Made by a program: the position numbers and the translations under genes. DNA of 61,342 nucleotides from Syntrophobacterales bacterium (GTDB taxonomy: Bacteria > Desulfobacterota > Desulfobaccia > Desulfobaccales > 0-14-0-80-60-11): positions 1 through 61,342 of the forward strand of contig JAILZL010000016.1 of assembly GCA_023512475.1 (NCBI GenBank), written 5' to 3'. The notes below the pieces were generated by a model. It saw only the letters and a program-made list of their open reading frames with translations. It did not search any database and was not told where the DNA came from. This document shows, in pieces, positions 18,603 to 28,800 of this stretch (the first letter of the stretch is position 1; each line of letters starts with the position of its first letter).

Positions 18603-21600
18603 TCAGAACACATAGCGCAAGGACAGGCCCACGGTGAGAATGCGGTAGTTGTCCACCCATTCCCGGAAATAGAATACGTGGGGGTCGATGAAGAAATTAT
18701 GCACCGGCTCCCACTCCAGGGCCGCCAACGCTTGGAAGGCCGGACCCCACTCTCCGTGCTGCCCCACCACCTGCAAGGAACTCTGGAGGATCAGGGTGGG
18801 GAGGCGGAACACCTGCCGGCTGAAATCCACGGTCAGCCCCAAGGCATGGTAATAAGGCGGGCTGAAGTAAGCGGGGCGCTCGTCCTCATACAGGGCCAGG
18901 TAGTAATGGGGCGTCAGGCTGAGCTGCATCCGCGGCTGGGAGAGGGCCTGCCAGGTCAGGCCCTGGTAGAGGCTGAACCGCCGGTTGTCGTCGGAGAAGA
19001 AGGCTCCGGAGACGCTGCCCCGCCACTCCAGCCCGGGCCGGAACTGGTGTGACCACCCCAGATCCACCTGATGGGAGGTGATAAGCCGGGCGTCCCCCAG
19101 GTTGAGGACGCTCTGGAAAAGCCGCGGGTAGAGGTGCGGGTCCTGATCGAAGATATCCCGGCGGCTGTACCGCAGGAAAAAGTCGGTCTGGGGGGTGAGG
19201 GAGGCGTCCACCTGCAGCGACCCCATCAGCCGCTCCCGGTTGTCCTTGCGGGTGAAGGTGGCGAGACGGGTAACATCAAAGAACGCCGGGGCCGGGAAGG
19301 GCACCAGCTCCTGCCCCTCCTGCCGGATCTCCCGGTCCACCCGCTTCCAGTAACGCCGCCAGCTGAGTTCGCCGCTCAGGCGCAGGCGGTCGCTCACATG
19401 CACCGGCCCGGCCCCCAGGGAGACCTCCAGGCGGCGGAGACGGCTCTTGTCGTGGGCCTCCTGCCGGTAGACCTTGACCAGCCCCAGATCCACCGGCCCC
19501 TGCTCCTGGGAGCGGGACCGCTGGTTGTACTCCCTAAACTCCACCGCCAGGTGCACCGGCAGGGTGCGGGCGGCCCAAAAAGAGGCCGAGGCCCGGAAGA
19601 GGGTGCCATACAGGCCATTGCTGTCGTCAAAGTACAGGGTTTCCGGGTGCAGCACCGGGATCATGCCCGCCCGGGGCAGGGAGCCCTGCCATTCCCGGTC
19701 CGGCCGGGAGAACTGCCACGGCCGGAAGCCCTCCTCCGGTCGCCTCTCCCCCCGGGCGTAGGGAAAGCCCCGGGGGGCCATCTGCGGCCGCATCTGCTCC
19801 TTGACATACTCCAGCTCGTGGAGGAGCTCCACGTCCTGGGGGGCGTGCTTCAGGGCTTCGGCATAGGCCTTGTAGGCCCCGCCCCAGTTCTGGCGGGCCC
19901 GGGCGCGCCGCGCCGCCGCCACCCGGGCCTCCTGGGAGCCGGGCTGCCGCCGGAGGATCTCCTCATAGAGCTGCCCGGCCCGGCGGTCGCCCAGCCCCTC
20001 CAGCACCTGGGCCTTCTCCATGAGCAGGGCCTCGGGGGCCGCCATCCCGGCCAGATTCTCCAGGGTCCGGAGGGCGTCCTGATAGCGGCGCTCCAGGCGT
20101 TGGGCCTTGGCCACCAACAACTGACCCGGCACATAATCCGGATGCTCCGGGGGAATTTTGGCCACCGCGGCCTTCACCCCCTCATACTGCCCCCGCATGA
20201 GATACAGCCGGGCGGCGGTGAGGGGGGCCTGGCCCTCCGGATGCTCCTCCAGGCGGGCCAACACCGGCCCGAAATCCCGGGCCAGCATCTGGCATTGGGA
20301 CAACAGCTGCTCCGCCCGGGCATCCCGGGGCTTGAGGCGCAGGGCGTGGCGGCAGTAGTCCGCCGCCACCCGGGGTTCCTCCAGCTCCAGGGCCAGGGCC
20401 GCCAGCCCCAGAAGTTCTCCGGGGTTATCCGGGAATTTGTGATGCCGGTATTCCCGGAGCACATGCAGGAGGTAATCCAGCTTGCCCCCATGGCGGCCGG
20501 CGCTGCCCACAAAGTAGGCCAGGGAGGCCACATATTCCGGACTGTCCACCTTCACCCCGGGAATGCGGGCGGCCACCCGGGAGAGGTCCTCAAATCGCCC
20601 CACCTTGGGGAGAAGGTGGGCCAGGATGAGAAGAGAGGGATGATGATAACGCTGGCGGCGCAGGTTCTTCAGGCACAGGTCCACCGCCAGATCCACGGCC
20701 TCCGGGGAGGTGCTGTGGCACAGGGCCCGGGCCACCCAGGTGCGCTCTTCCAGCCCCAGGCCCGTCTCTTCCCTCTCTCCCTTCTCCCGCCAGGAGGCTT
20801 CCTGAACCTCCAGCTCTTCTTTCGCCTCCCGGGCCCGGCGGTGAGCCTCCCGGGTCCAGAGGCGGGCCTCCCGCCAGTCCGCCGGCGGCCGCACCTTCTG
20901 CGGGAACTGACTGCCGTACAGGCGCAGGGCCAGGTGCTCCGCCTGGCGCCAGTCCTTCTGCGCCAGGGCCGCTTCGATGAGGGCCGCCAGCACCGCCCGG
21001 CTCTCCGGGCCGTTTCCCGAGGCGGGCAGAGTGCGCAGCAGCTCCTGGGCTTCCTTGGGCCGCCCCACATAGGTGAGGACCCGGGCCCGGAGCAGGCGGG
21101 CGCCCAAATCCCGGGGCTCCCGGTTCCCATACTCCTCCAGGCGGGCCTGGGCACCCTCCAGATCCCCGGCCCAGAGGCACAGCCGGGCCTGCTCCAGGAG
21201 CAGCCGGGGGTCCTGGGGCCGCGGGCAGGCCTTAAGCTCCTCAGCCGCCGCCTGCCATTTTTTGGCCTCCAGAAGCAGCGCAATGCGTCTGAGCCGGGCG
21301 GCCACATCCCCCTGCCGGGCGGCCAGCTCGCCGTAAGCGGCGATGGCCTCCTCCCGGGAGTCGGGCTGAAAGGCCAGGGCCTCGGCCAGCAGCCGCAGGG
21401 CCTCCGCGTCCTGGGGATGCTTCTCCAGATAGGCCTTGAGATAATGGGCCGCCTGACCCCAGTGTTTCTGATAGAAATGGAGCTGGCCCAGAAAGAGAAG
21501 CAGGCGGGGGTACTTGGGGTGGTCCCGCTCCACCGGTTTCAGGACCTCCACCGCCTCGGCATAGCGGTGCGCGTACGAATAGGTGAGGGCCGCCTCCCAG

Positions 21601-22730
21601 CGGAGCTCCCCTGTGAGGAGCTGGCGCCGCCGGGCTTCGTCCCACATGCCCGCCGCCTTGCTGAACTGCCGGTTTTGGGCATACAGGCGGGCAAGGTTGA
21701 TGATGGTCTCCTGGTGGGTGTCGCCGGCCTCCCAGGCGCGGCGGTATTCCCGGCGGGCCCCCTCCGGGTCGCCGGTGAGGAGCAGCTCCAGGGCGTACCA
21801 GCGCCGCACCTCGGGATCCGGCTGGTCCTCCAGCAGAGGCGCCAGAACCGCCGCCGCCTCGGTGTGCTTGCCCTTCTGGGACCAGAGCCGGGCCAGCTTC
21901 AGGGCATATTCCTTCTTGCCCTGGTTTTTGCCGTAGAGCCAGAGGTAATGCTTCAGGGCCGCGTCGTCCCGGCCGGCGGCGTCCGCGACTTTGGCCGCCT
22001 CCTCCCGCCAGGCCGCCTGGTCCCGGGCCCGCTCCAGCAGCCGGTCATAAATCTCGCTGGCCGCCTGATAGTCCCGCTGCCAGTAATACAGCAAGGCCAA
22101 CTGGTGCAGCGCCTCCTGATCCTCGGGATGGGCCGCAGTGTCCTCCTCCATGAGGGCGATGGCTTCCCGGTAGCGGTGCCCGGCGGCCAGGAGATTCACC
22201 AGCTGCCGGCGCACCTCCCGATCGGGCCGGAGACGGTGGAGGCGGCGATAATAGCCGATGGCCAGCTCCCGCTCCTCCTCCCGGGCGCTGCAGAACTGGG
22301 CGGCAAACAGGAGCAGGTCCGCATCCTCGGGGTGGCCTTCCAGGTGGCGGGCCAGGTGCTCCAGGGCCTCCGGCCGCCGCTCCAGCTGATCCAGGGCCTG
22401 GGCCAGACCTTTCAGGGCGGCGGTGGCCTGGGGATACCGGGGCCACAGCTCACTGAAGAGGGCCGCGGCCCGCTCCGGCTGTCCCGCCTTGAGGTAGAGC
22501 CAGCCCAGAAAGGTGCCCACCTCGGGATGACCGGGTTGGCGCTGCCAGGATTTTTCCGCCAGCTTCAGGGCCTGGGAGAGCTCCCCCCGTTTCTCCGCCT
22601 CCTGGGCCGACCGGTAGAGCCCCACCGGCGAGCGCCAGAATTCCGGATCCCGCCGGTGGGCCAGGGTGAACACCGCGGCCAGAAACAGCAGCGGCAGCAA
22701 TGCCAGAAACCACCGGGCCTTAGATGCCAT
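18603..22730 (-). CDS. Giant TPR protein with C-terminal outer-membrane beta-barrel (exopolysaccharide export)
   Basis: 1375 residues. An N-terminal hydrophobic segment (about 5-23) serves as signal or anchor. A long array of TPR-like helical hairpins (about 35-960) has repeated patterns such as GxLYLKAGQPERAAALF, LALLYYWQRDYQAA and LLVAKAQRLERRYQDAL. From about residue 1000 the sequence switches to alternating aromatic/polar beta strands and ends in LSLRYVF, with the terminal Phe typical of outer-membrane barrels. This TPR-plus-barrel plan is that of BcsC, PgaA and PelB, which guide a polymer through periplasm and outer membrane. The start overlaps the GT2 stop by 11 nt, so translation is coupled. 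Confidence 0.87.
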   Translation of the reverse strand: MASKARWFLALLPLLFLAAVFTLAHRRDPEFWRSPVGLYRSAQEAEKRGELSQALKLAEKSWQRQPGHPEVGTFLGWLYLKAGQPERAAALFSELWPRYPQATAALKGLAQALDQLERRPEALEHLARHLEGHPEDADLLLFAAQFCSAREEERELAIGYYRRLHRLRPDREVRRQLVNLLAAGHRYREAIALMEEDTAAHPEDQEALHQLALLYYWQRDYQAASEIYDRLLERARDQAAWREEAAKVADAAGRDDAALKHYLWLYGKNQGKKEYALKLARLWSQKGKHTEAAAVLAPLLEDQPDPEVRRWYALELLLTGDPEGARREYRRAWEAGDTHQETIINLARLYAQNRQFSKAAGMWDEARRRQLLTGELRWEAALTYSYAHRYAEAVEVLKPVERDHPKYPRLLLFLGQLHFYQKHWGQAAHYLKAYLEKHPQDAEALRLLAEALAFQPDSREEAIAAYGELAARQGDVAARLRRIALLLEAKKWQAAAEELKACPRPQDPRLLLEQARLCLWAGDLEGAQARLEEYGNREPRDLGARLLRARVLTYVGRPKEAQELLRTLPASGNGPESRAVLAALIEAALAQKDWRQAEHLALRLYGSQFPQKVRPPADWREARLWTREAHRRAREAKEELEVQEASWREKGEREETGLGLEERTWVARALCHSTSPEAVDLAVDLCLKNLRRQRYHHPSLLILAHLLPKVGRFEDLSRVAARIPGVKVDSPEYVASLAYFVGSAGRHGGKLDYLLHVLREYRHHKFPDNPGELLGLAALALELEEPRVAADYCRHALRLKPRDARAEQLLSQCQMLARDFGPVLARLEEHPEGQAPLTAARLYLMRGQYEGVKAAVAKIPPEHPDYVPGQLLVAKAQRLERRYQDALRTLENLAGMAAPEALLMEKAQVLEGLGDRRAGQLYEEILRRQPGSQEARVAAARRARARQNWGGAYKAYAEALKHAPQDVELLHELEYVKEQMRPQMAPRGFPYARGERRPEEGFRPWQFSRPDREWQGSLPRAGMIPVLHPETLYFDDSNGLYGTLFRASASFWAARTLPVHLAVEFREYNQRSRSQEQGPVDLGLVKVYRQEAHDKSRLRRLEVSLGAGPVHVSDRLRLSGELSWRRYWKRVDREIRQEGQELVPFPAPAFFDVTRLATFTRKDNRERLMGSLQVDASLTPQTDFFLRYSRRDIFDQDPHLYPRLFQSVLNLGDARLITSHQVDLGWSHQFRPGLEWRGSVSGAFFSDDNRRFSLYQGLTWQALSQPRMQLSLTPHYYLALYEDERPAYFSPPYYHALGLTVDFSRQVFRLPTLILQSSLQVVGQHGEWGPAFQALAALEWEPVHNFFIDPHVFYFREWVDNYRILTVGLSLRYVF

Positions 22731-24369
22731 ACACCTGCCTCGGATCCATGGCGGGGGTGAACTGGGGCCGCCTCAGGCCCGCCAGAATCAGGTCGCCCAA
22801 GGTCCAGATGACAAAGGCCGAAAACAGGGAGTTGAAGACCACCAGATTCACCGGGGCCCAGCCGCAATGGAGCGACCACAGGGGCAGGGTCAGGTGCAGG
22901 ACCACCACCACCAGCTGCGGCAACAGGCACCACCAGGGGCGCACCTCGGCGAAGGGGGCATGATTATTGAGGCGGTACGAGGGCTTGCGCCCCGGCGGAT
23001 ACAACAGGGCGGCGCCGATGGCCGCGGCATACACCGGAAACAGGCCGCAGAGCATGCGGAACTGCTTGGCCGCCTCCTTGTGGTAAAAGAGATAGCGGAA
23101 CATGAGCAGGGTAGCCCCCAGATACGCCCCCCGCAGGGCCACATACTGCCACTCCCGGCCTTCCAGGATGGTGTAGCCCTGCCAGTAGGCCACCAGGGGA
23201 ATGACATAGAACACCGGGAACACCAGGCCGCTCACCAGATAACTCACCATGATCACCAGAAAATGGAGGCGCTGGCTCAGGGTGAGACCGGGTTTGCGCA
23301 CCGGGTTGTCCCAGAAAAACAGGCGCATGGTGTCCAGGCACCACTGGAAGCGCTGCCGGTAGACCCCGGCCAGGTCCTGGGGCGCCAGGCCCCGGGTGAG
23401 GGCGTACGGGTAATAAATCCCCTTCCAGCCCCGGCTCACCAGCTCATAGGAGGTGGTGAAATCCTCGATGAGGTTCCAGGTGGCGAACCCGCCCATCTCC
23501 AGAAGCGCCGCCCGGCGGTACATCACCCCGGAGCCGCAGGAGATGACCGCATTGGCCCGGTCGTTGGCACACTGGATGACCTCATAAAAGATCTCGTCCC
23601 GGTTGTAGAAGGGATCCCCCTCCGGCAGGTAGAAGGATTGCCGGGACTGAACGTAAGCCACCCGGGGGATCTGGAAGAAGCCCACCAGCCGGGTGACGAT
23701 GTCCGGCTGGGGCACCTGGTCGGCGTCCAGCACCAGGATGAATTCCCCGTCGCTTTGGCCGAGGCCGAAATTGAGGTTGCCGCTTTTGGCATCCCGCCGG
23801 GGCAGGCCCGCCTGGACCCGGGAATGGTAGTGAAAGCCCAGGGAGCAGGCCAGGGCCTCCACCTGGGGGGAGCCGCCGTCATCCAGCACATGCACGGTGA
23901 GGGGCTCGTAGGCGATCCGGCGCACGGCCTGCAGGGTGGTGTGAATGACGGGCAGGGGCTCGCCGCAGCAGGTGACGAAGACATCCACCCGGGGCGGAGG
24001 GGTGGGGAGGGGCAGACCCTCGGGCCGGTGAAACCTGAGGTGCCAGATATCAAAGGCCAGGCAGGCCAGAAGCAGAAAAGCCAGGGCCTCCGCCGCCAGA
24101 AAGCAGAGGTCCGGGAGGCCCCGGCCCGGCCACACCACCCAGGCCAGCCAGCCCAGATAGGTGAGGCCCAGGGCCAGGGTCAACAAAGAGGCGTCCTGGG
24201 CCGCCAGCCGCCGGGGCCGGTCCTCCAGGTCCCGATAGCGGCGGTAGGGCAGGCGCCCGCGGCGGTCGGCCCACCAGACCCGGAGCGTGTGCGCCCCAAA
24301 CCCCGGCCTCTCCCGGGTCGGGGCCGGGGGCGGCGGGCCTCCGGATGACACATCGGGGGACATCGGCAT
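22720..24369 (-). CDS. Cellulose-synthase-like processive glycosyltransferase (GT2), no PilZ domain
   Basis: Inner-membrane polymerase of 549 residues. Two membrane helices (about 40-95) precede a GT-A domain with VHVLDDGGS (about 163), LVLDADQ (about 213), LIEDF (about 303) and the acceptor-site motif, here QRFQW (about 341). The family consensus is QxxRW, so Arg is replaced by Gln. Five to six helices follow, and the protein ends without a PilZ domain, unlike BcsA. It probably polymerises a sugar from a UDP-donor and extrudes the chain. ATG 24369 follows GGGAAGGAA. It is the first of four tightly spaced genes (GT2, TPR-barrel, M48, 50-residue protein). Confidence 0.88.
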   Translation of the reverse strand: MPMSPDVSSGGPPPPAPTRERPGFGAHTLRVWWADRRGRLPYRRYRDLEDRPRRLAAQDASLLTLALGLTYLGWLAWVVWPGRGLPDLCFLAAEALAFLLLACLAFDIWHLRFHRPEGLPLPTPPPRVDVFVTCCGEPLPVIHTTLQAVRRIAYEPLTVHVLDDGGSPQVEALACSLGFHYHSRVQAGLPRRDAKSGNLNFGLGQSDGEFILVLDADQVPQPDIVTRLVGFFQIPRVAYVQSRQSFYLPEGDPFYNRDEIFYEVIQCANDRANAVISCGSGVMYRRAALLEMGGFATWNLIEDFTTSYELVSRGWKGIYYPYALTRGLAPQDLAGVYRQRFQWCLDTMRLFFWDNPVRKPGLTLSQRLHFLVIMVSYLVSGLVFPVFYVIPLVAYWQGYTILEGREWQYVALRGAYLGATLLMFRYLFYHKEAAKQFRMLCGLFPVYAAAIGAALLYPPGRKPSYRLNNHAPFAEVRPWWCLLPQLVVVVLHLTLPLWSLHCGWAPVNLVVFNSLFSAFVIWTLGDLILAGLRRPQFTPAMDPRQVYGI

Positions 24370-24442
24370 TTCCTTCCCTGGAAATCAGGCTCTCCCTGAG
24401 CCCTGCTCTCAGAATATCCCCTAGCACATCAGGCCATTTTCC

Positions 24443-24465
24443 GGATAATCTGGCCAGGTTTATCC
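24443..24465. promoter_or_regulatory. Interrupted palindrome in the GT2 leader (possible operator)
   Basis: GGATAA-t-CTGGCCAG-gt-TTATCC is a near-symmetric 23-bp dyad centred on CTGG/CCAG, lying between the putative promoter and the GT2 start. It overlaps a second imperfect dyad, GGCCA (24432) and TGGCC (24451). The centre is too tight for a good RNA hairpin, so a DNA-binding site is more likely. Confidence 0.35.
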
Positions 24466-24481
24466 TGAGATGCCTTTTTTT

Positions 24482-24510
24482 TCCATTGCAGGAAAAAAAT
24501 ATTTTGTCAA
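24482..24510 (-). promoter_or_regulatory. Possible promoter of the GT2 operon
   Basis: A perfect TTGACA on the minus strand (24505-24510) in an AT-rich patch. At 17 nt the -10 is poor (AATGGA), but it is preceded by TGC, an extended -10 arrangement. Confidence 0.4.
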
Positions 24511-24615
24511 GAAAAAATTTCCTTTTCCCCGGAACACTTGTCACGCCATGGACGGAAAGAAGATGCCACGGCCCGGCGCGCGGGTGCTTCTCAGGAAAAG
24601 GGCGGGAAGGTTTTT

Positions 24616-25605
24616 TTACCCTTCGAGGCCGTGATACCGGCGGTACCAGGCAATAAAGCGGGGAATGCCCTCTTCAATGGGGGTGCGGGGATAAAAACCC
24701 AGCTTGCTTTGGGCCAGGGAGATGTCGGCAAAGGTGGCGGGCACATCCCCCGGCTGCAGGGGCAGCAGCTCCTGCCGGGCGGTGACTCCCAGGTGCTCCT
24801 CCAGGAGGCGGATCACTTTGGTGAGGGGCTCCGCCCGGTGGTTGCCGAGGTTGAAGATCTCATAAGGCGCCAGCCCCTCGGTGAGGAGCGCCGCCACAAT
24901 GCCCGCCACCGCGTCCTCGATGTAGGTGAAATCCCGTTCCATGCGGCCGTAATTGAAGACCTTGATGGGCTGCCCCGCCAGCATGGCGGCGGTGAACAGC
25001 CACATGGCCATGTCCGGTCGGCCCCAGGGCCCGTACACCGTAAAGAGGCGCAGCCCCACGGTGGGGAGGCCGTAGAGGTGGGTGTAGGCGTGGGCCATGA
25101 GCTCGTTGGCCCGTTTGGTGGCGGCGTACAGGCTGATGGGGGTGTCCACCCGCTGGCTTTCGGCAAAGGGGAGTTCGGCGAGCCCGCCATAGACGCTGGA
25201 GCTGGAGGCGTAGACAAAGCGCTCCACCTCGTGGCGCCGGGCCAGCTCGATGAGGTTGAGGAAGCCCTCCAGGTTCGCCTCCTGGTAGGCAAAGGGGTTG
25301 AGGAGGGAATAGCGCACCCCGGCCTGGGCCGCCAGGTGGCAGATCTTCCGGGGCCGGTACTCCCGGAAGAGGGCTTCCAGGCCCCCCCGGTCCACCAGGT
25401 CCAGCTCCAGGGAGACAAAGCCGGGATGGCGCCTCAGTTCCCGATCCCGGTCCCGTTTCAGGGCGGGGGAGTAGTAGTCGTTGTAATTGTCCAGCCCCAC
25501 CACAGTGGCCCCCCGGGCCAGCAGGGCCTGGCTCACATGAAAGCCGATGAACCCGGCGCTGCCGGTCACCAGGAAGGTCAGTCCGGTAAGGTCCTTGTCC
25601 CCCAT
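24616..25605 (-). CDS. NAD-dependent nucleotide-sugar epimerase (UDP-glucuronate 4-epimerase-like)
   Basis: Extended short-chain dehydrogenase/reductase of 329 residues. The Rossmann motif is TGSAGFIG (about 14-21), followed by GLDNYNDYY, HLAAQAGVRYS, the catalytic SSSSVYG and YAATK (Tyr near 162). The YNDYY and HLAAQAGVRYSL segments are characteristic of UDP-glucuronate 4-epimerases (CapI/GAE type), which make UDP-galacturonate, more than of GalE. It lies 246 nt upstream of the GT2 operon on the same strand, so it may supply the sugar donor for that polymer. The AT-rich spacer with its own promoter-like site suggests at least partly separate expression. Confidence 0.88.
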   Translation of the reverse strand: MGDKDLTGLTFLVTGSAGFIGFHVSQALLARGATVVGLDNYNDYYSPALKRDRDRELRRHPGFVSLELDLVDRGGLEALFREYRPRKICHLAAQAGVRYSLLNPFAYQEANLEGFLNLIELARRHEVERFVYASSSSVYGGLAELPFAESQRVDTPISLYAATKRANELMAHAYTHLYGLPTVGLRLFTVYGPWGRPDMAMWLFTAAMLAGQPIKVFNYGRMERDFTYIEDAVAGIVAALLTEGLAPYEIFNLGNHRAEPLTKVIRLLEEHLGVTARQELLPLQPGDVPATFADISLAQSKLGFYPRTPIEEGIPRFIAWYRRYHGLEG

Positions 25606-25693
25606 GCGTTCACCCCCGCCGGATTATACCACGAGACGGTGGAAACAGTATGCCAGAAGGCGCAAACCAAAACCCGCGGCCCCGGCTCCTTCT

Positions 25694-25790
25694 CCCGGAG
25701 CAGGTTGTGAAAAAAGATGATTCGGGGGAAGGGGCCAGGGGTCAGAGAGCCCTGCCCCTCCCCCGAACCCCCTCCCCAACCCCCCCGGGC
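25694..25790. repeat. Intergenic element, half copy D
   Basis: One end, CCCGGAGCAGGTTGTGAAAA, and the adjoining interior (ATTCGGGGGAAGGGGCCAGG, then GTCAGAGAGCCCTGCCCC, then CCTCCCCAACCCCC) match copies A-C. The other half is missing or unrecognisable. It lies just beyond the dnaE stop. Confidence 0.6.
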
Positions 25791-25825
25791 AGGGAGGGGC
25801 AGGAGGCGGTATTCCCCGCCCCCGC

Positions 25826-28800
25826 CTACAGGCTCAGGGCCGGATAGCCCAGGAGGCGGTTGACCTCCTGGGCCAGGGCCTCCGAGGGGGTCAGGCCCAG
25901 CTCCTCCGGGAGGTGCAGCACCGCCTCCTCCCCGGGATGGAGGAAGTGCAGGATGGCCGGCACCGGCCCCGGATGGCGCAGGAAGACGTCCTTCAAGGCC
26001 AGCAGCTGCTCCCGGGTCAGGCTGTCCGCCTGCAGGCGCACCTCCAGGCGCTCCGGCCAGCGGGGCAGGGCCTGCCCCAGGGGGGCGATCTCCGTGGCCC
26101 GGATCTTGGGCCCCTGCTCCTCCTGGATGAGGGAGCCCTTCACCCACAAGGGCAGGCCGGGCTTGGTGAGCCAGGAGTTGGCCTCCTCCAGGACATCCTT
26201 GAAGACCAGCACCTCCACGGAGCCCACCAGGTCCTCCACGGTGAGGATGGCCAGGCGGCCCCCCTTTTTGCCCGTCTTCTCCTTCAGGGCGCTCACCACC
26301 ACCCCCAGGGCCACCTCCTCGCCGTCGGGCAGGTCCGCCAGGTCCGCGGTGGTCACCTTGACCCAGGCCTTGAGGAGGTGCCGGCAGGAATCCAGCGGGT
26401 GCCCGGAGAGATACACCCCCAGGGCCTCCTTTTCCCGGGTGAGCTTCTCAGCATCCGGCCACTCCGGCACCTCCGGCAGCCAGTCGTCGCTAGCGCTCTC
26501 CTCCGGCCCCCCGAAGATGGTCATCTGGCGGGTGGCGGCCTGGCGCTTCAGACTCTGGGCCCGCTCCAGGGCCACGTCCAGGGCCGCCAAGAGGCGGGCC
26601 CGGTGGGGGTGCAGACTGTCCAGGGCCCCCGCCTGGATGAGGGCCTCCAGGACCCGCCGGTTCACCTTGGTGAGATTAAGGCGGCTCAGCAGGTCCATGA
26701 GCCCGGTGAAGGGCCGCTCCCGCCGGACCTCCAGGATCTCCTGGATGGCCCCCAGACCGACGTTTTTCACCCCGGCCAGACCGTAACGCACCTGGCCGTC
26801 CTCCACGGTGAAGTCCCGGTCGCTCAGGTTGATGTCCGGGGGCAGCAGCCGGATGCCCTGGTCCCGGGCCTCCAGGATGTGCCTGGCCAGCGCGGTGGTG
26901 TTGTTGATCTCGCTGTTGAGCAGGGCCGCCAGGAACTCCAGGGGGTAGTGGGCCTTGAGATAGGCCGTCTGATAGGCGATGAGGGCATAAGCGGCGGAGT
27001 GGGATTTGTTGAAGCCGTAGCCGGCGAACTTCTCGATGAGGTCAAAGAGGGTCTCGGCCGTCTCCCGGGCCACCCCCCGGGCCAGGGCGCCGTCCACGAA
27101 CCGCTGGCGCTGGGCCGCCATGACCTCGGGGATCTTCTTCCCCATGGCCCGGCGCAGGATGTCCGCCTCCGCCAGGGAAAAGCCGGAGACCGCGGCGGCG
27201 ATCTGCATCACCTGCTCCTGATACAGGATGACCCCGTAGGTTTCCTTGAGGATGGGCTCCAGCTCCGGCAGCAGATAGGTCACCGGCTCCTCCCCGTGTT
27301 TGCGCTGCACGTAATCCAGGTGCATGCCGCTTTCCATGGGCCCGGGGCGATATAAGGCCACCAGGGCCACGATGTCTTCGAAGGTGGAGGGCTTGAGGCG
27401 CATCATCAGCTGGCGCATGCCCGAGGATTCCAGCTGGAAGACCCCGGCGGTATTACCGGCCTGGAGCAGGGCGTAGGTCTGCGGGTCGTCCAGGGGGATG
27501 GCGTGGATGTCAAAGTCCGGCCGGTGGTGCCGCCTAATGAGGCGCACCGCGTTGTCAATGACGGTCAGGGTGCGCAGGCCCAGAAAATCGAACTTCACCA
27601 GGCCCACCTTCTCCACGCCCTTCATGTCAAACTGGGTCACCAGTTCGCCCTTGGTGCCTCTGTAGAGGGGGAGGTAGTCCACCAGGGGCCGGTCCCCGAT
27701 GACCAGCCCGGCGGCGTGGGTGGAGGCGTGGCGGGGCAGGCCCTCCAGGGTGCGGGCGATGTCCAGGATCTCCCGCACCGTGGGGTCCGAGTCCCGCAGC
27801 TCCCGGAGCCGGGGCTCCCGCTCCAGGGCCTGATCCAGGGTGATGCCCAGCTGTTCCGGCACCAGCTTGGCGATTTTGTCCACCTCGGCGTAGGGCACCT
27901 CCAGGGCCCGGCCCACATCCCGGATGACCTGGCGGGTCTTCATGCTGCCGAAGGTGGTGATCTGGGCTACATTTTCAAAGCCGTAGGTTTTGGCCACATA
28001 GGTCAGCACCTCGCCCCGGCGCTCAAAACAGAAGTCCAGGTCGATGTCCGGGGGGCTCTGGCGCTCGGGATTGAGGAAGCGCTCGAAGAACAGCCCGTGG
28101 GCCAGGGGGTCCAGATCGGTGATCTTCAGGGCCCAGGCCACCAGGCTGCCGGCGGCGGAGCCCCGCCCGGGCCCCACCGGGATGTGCCGGCGCCGGGCAT
28201 AGGCCACGATGTCCGCCACCACCAGGAAGTAGGCGGCAAAGCCCATCTTTTCCAGCACATCCAGCTCATACGCCAGGCGCTGCCCATACTCCTCCACCGG
28301 CCGGGCGGGCGGGGCCTGGGCCAGGCGTTCCTCCAGCCCCCGGTGGGCCAGCTCCCGGAGCACTTCCCCCGGATCCCGCTCCCGGGCGGCGGGGTAGGTG
28401 GGGAAATGCAGGGCCCCCAGCTCCAGCTCCACCTCGCACTGAGCGGCGATCTCCAGGGTGCGGGCCAGCACCGCGGGGGGAAACTCCCGGGCCATCTCCT
28501 CCGGGCTCTTGAAATAGAGCTGGTCGGTGGCAAAGGCCATGCGGCCGGTGGTGTGCACCGTCTTGCCGGTCTGGATGCACAACAGCACATCGTGGGCTCG
28601 GGCGTCCTCGGGCCTCAGATAGTGGCAGTCGTTGGTGGCCACCACCGGCAGCCCCCACCGGGGCCCCAGCTCCAGGAGAAGGTCGTTCACCCGGCGCTGT
28701 TCCGGGAGGTCGTTGGCCTGGACCTCCAGGTAGAAGCGCCCGCCGGAAAAGATGTCGGCATATTCCCGGGCCGCGGCTTCGGCCCCCGCCAGGTCCCCGG

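Noticed and set aside
19071-22760. Long antisense open frame opposite the TPR-barrel gene
   Set aside because: It mirrors the codon pattern of the real gene on the other strand, is rich in His, Gln, Gly and Leu, and matches no protein pattern. Similar antisense frames opposite ppiD, plsB, dnaE and the PEP-synthase-like gene were dropped for the same reason.
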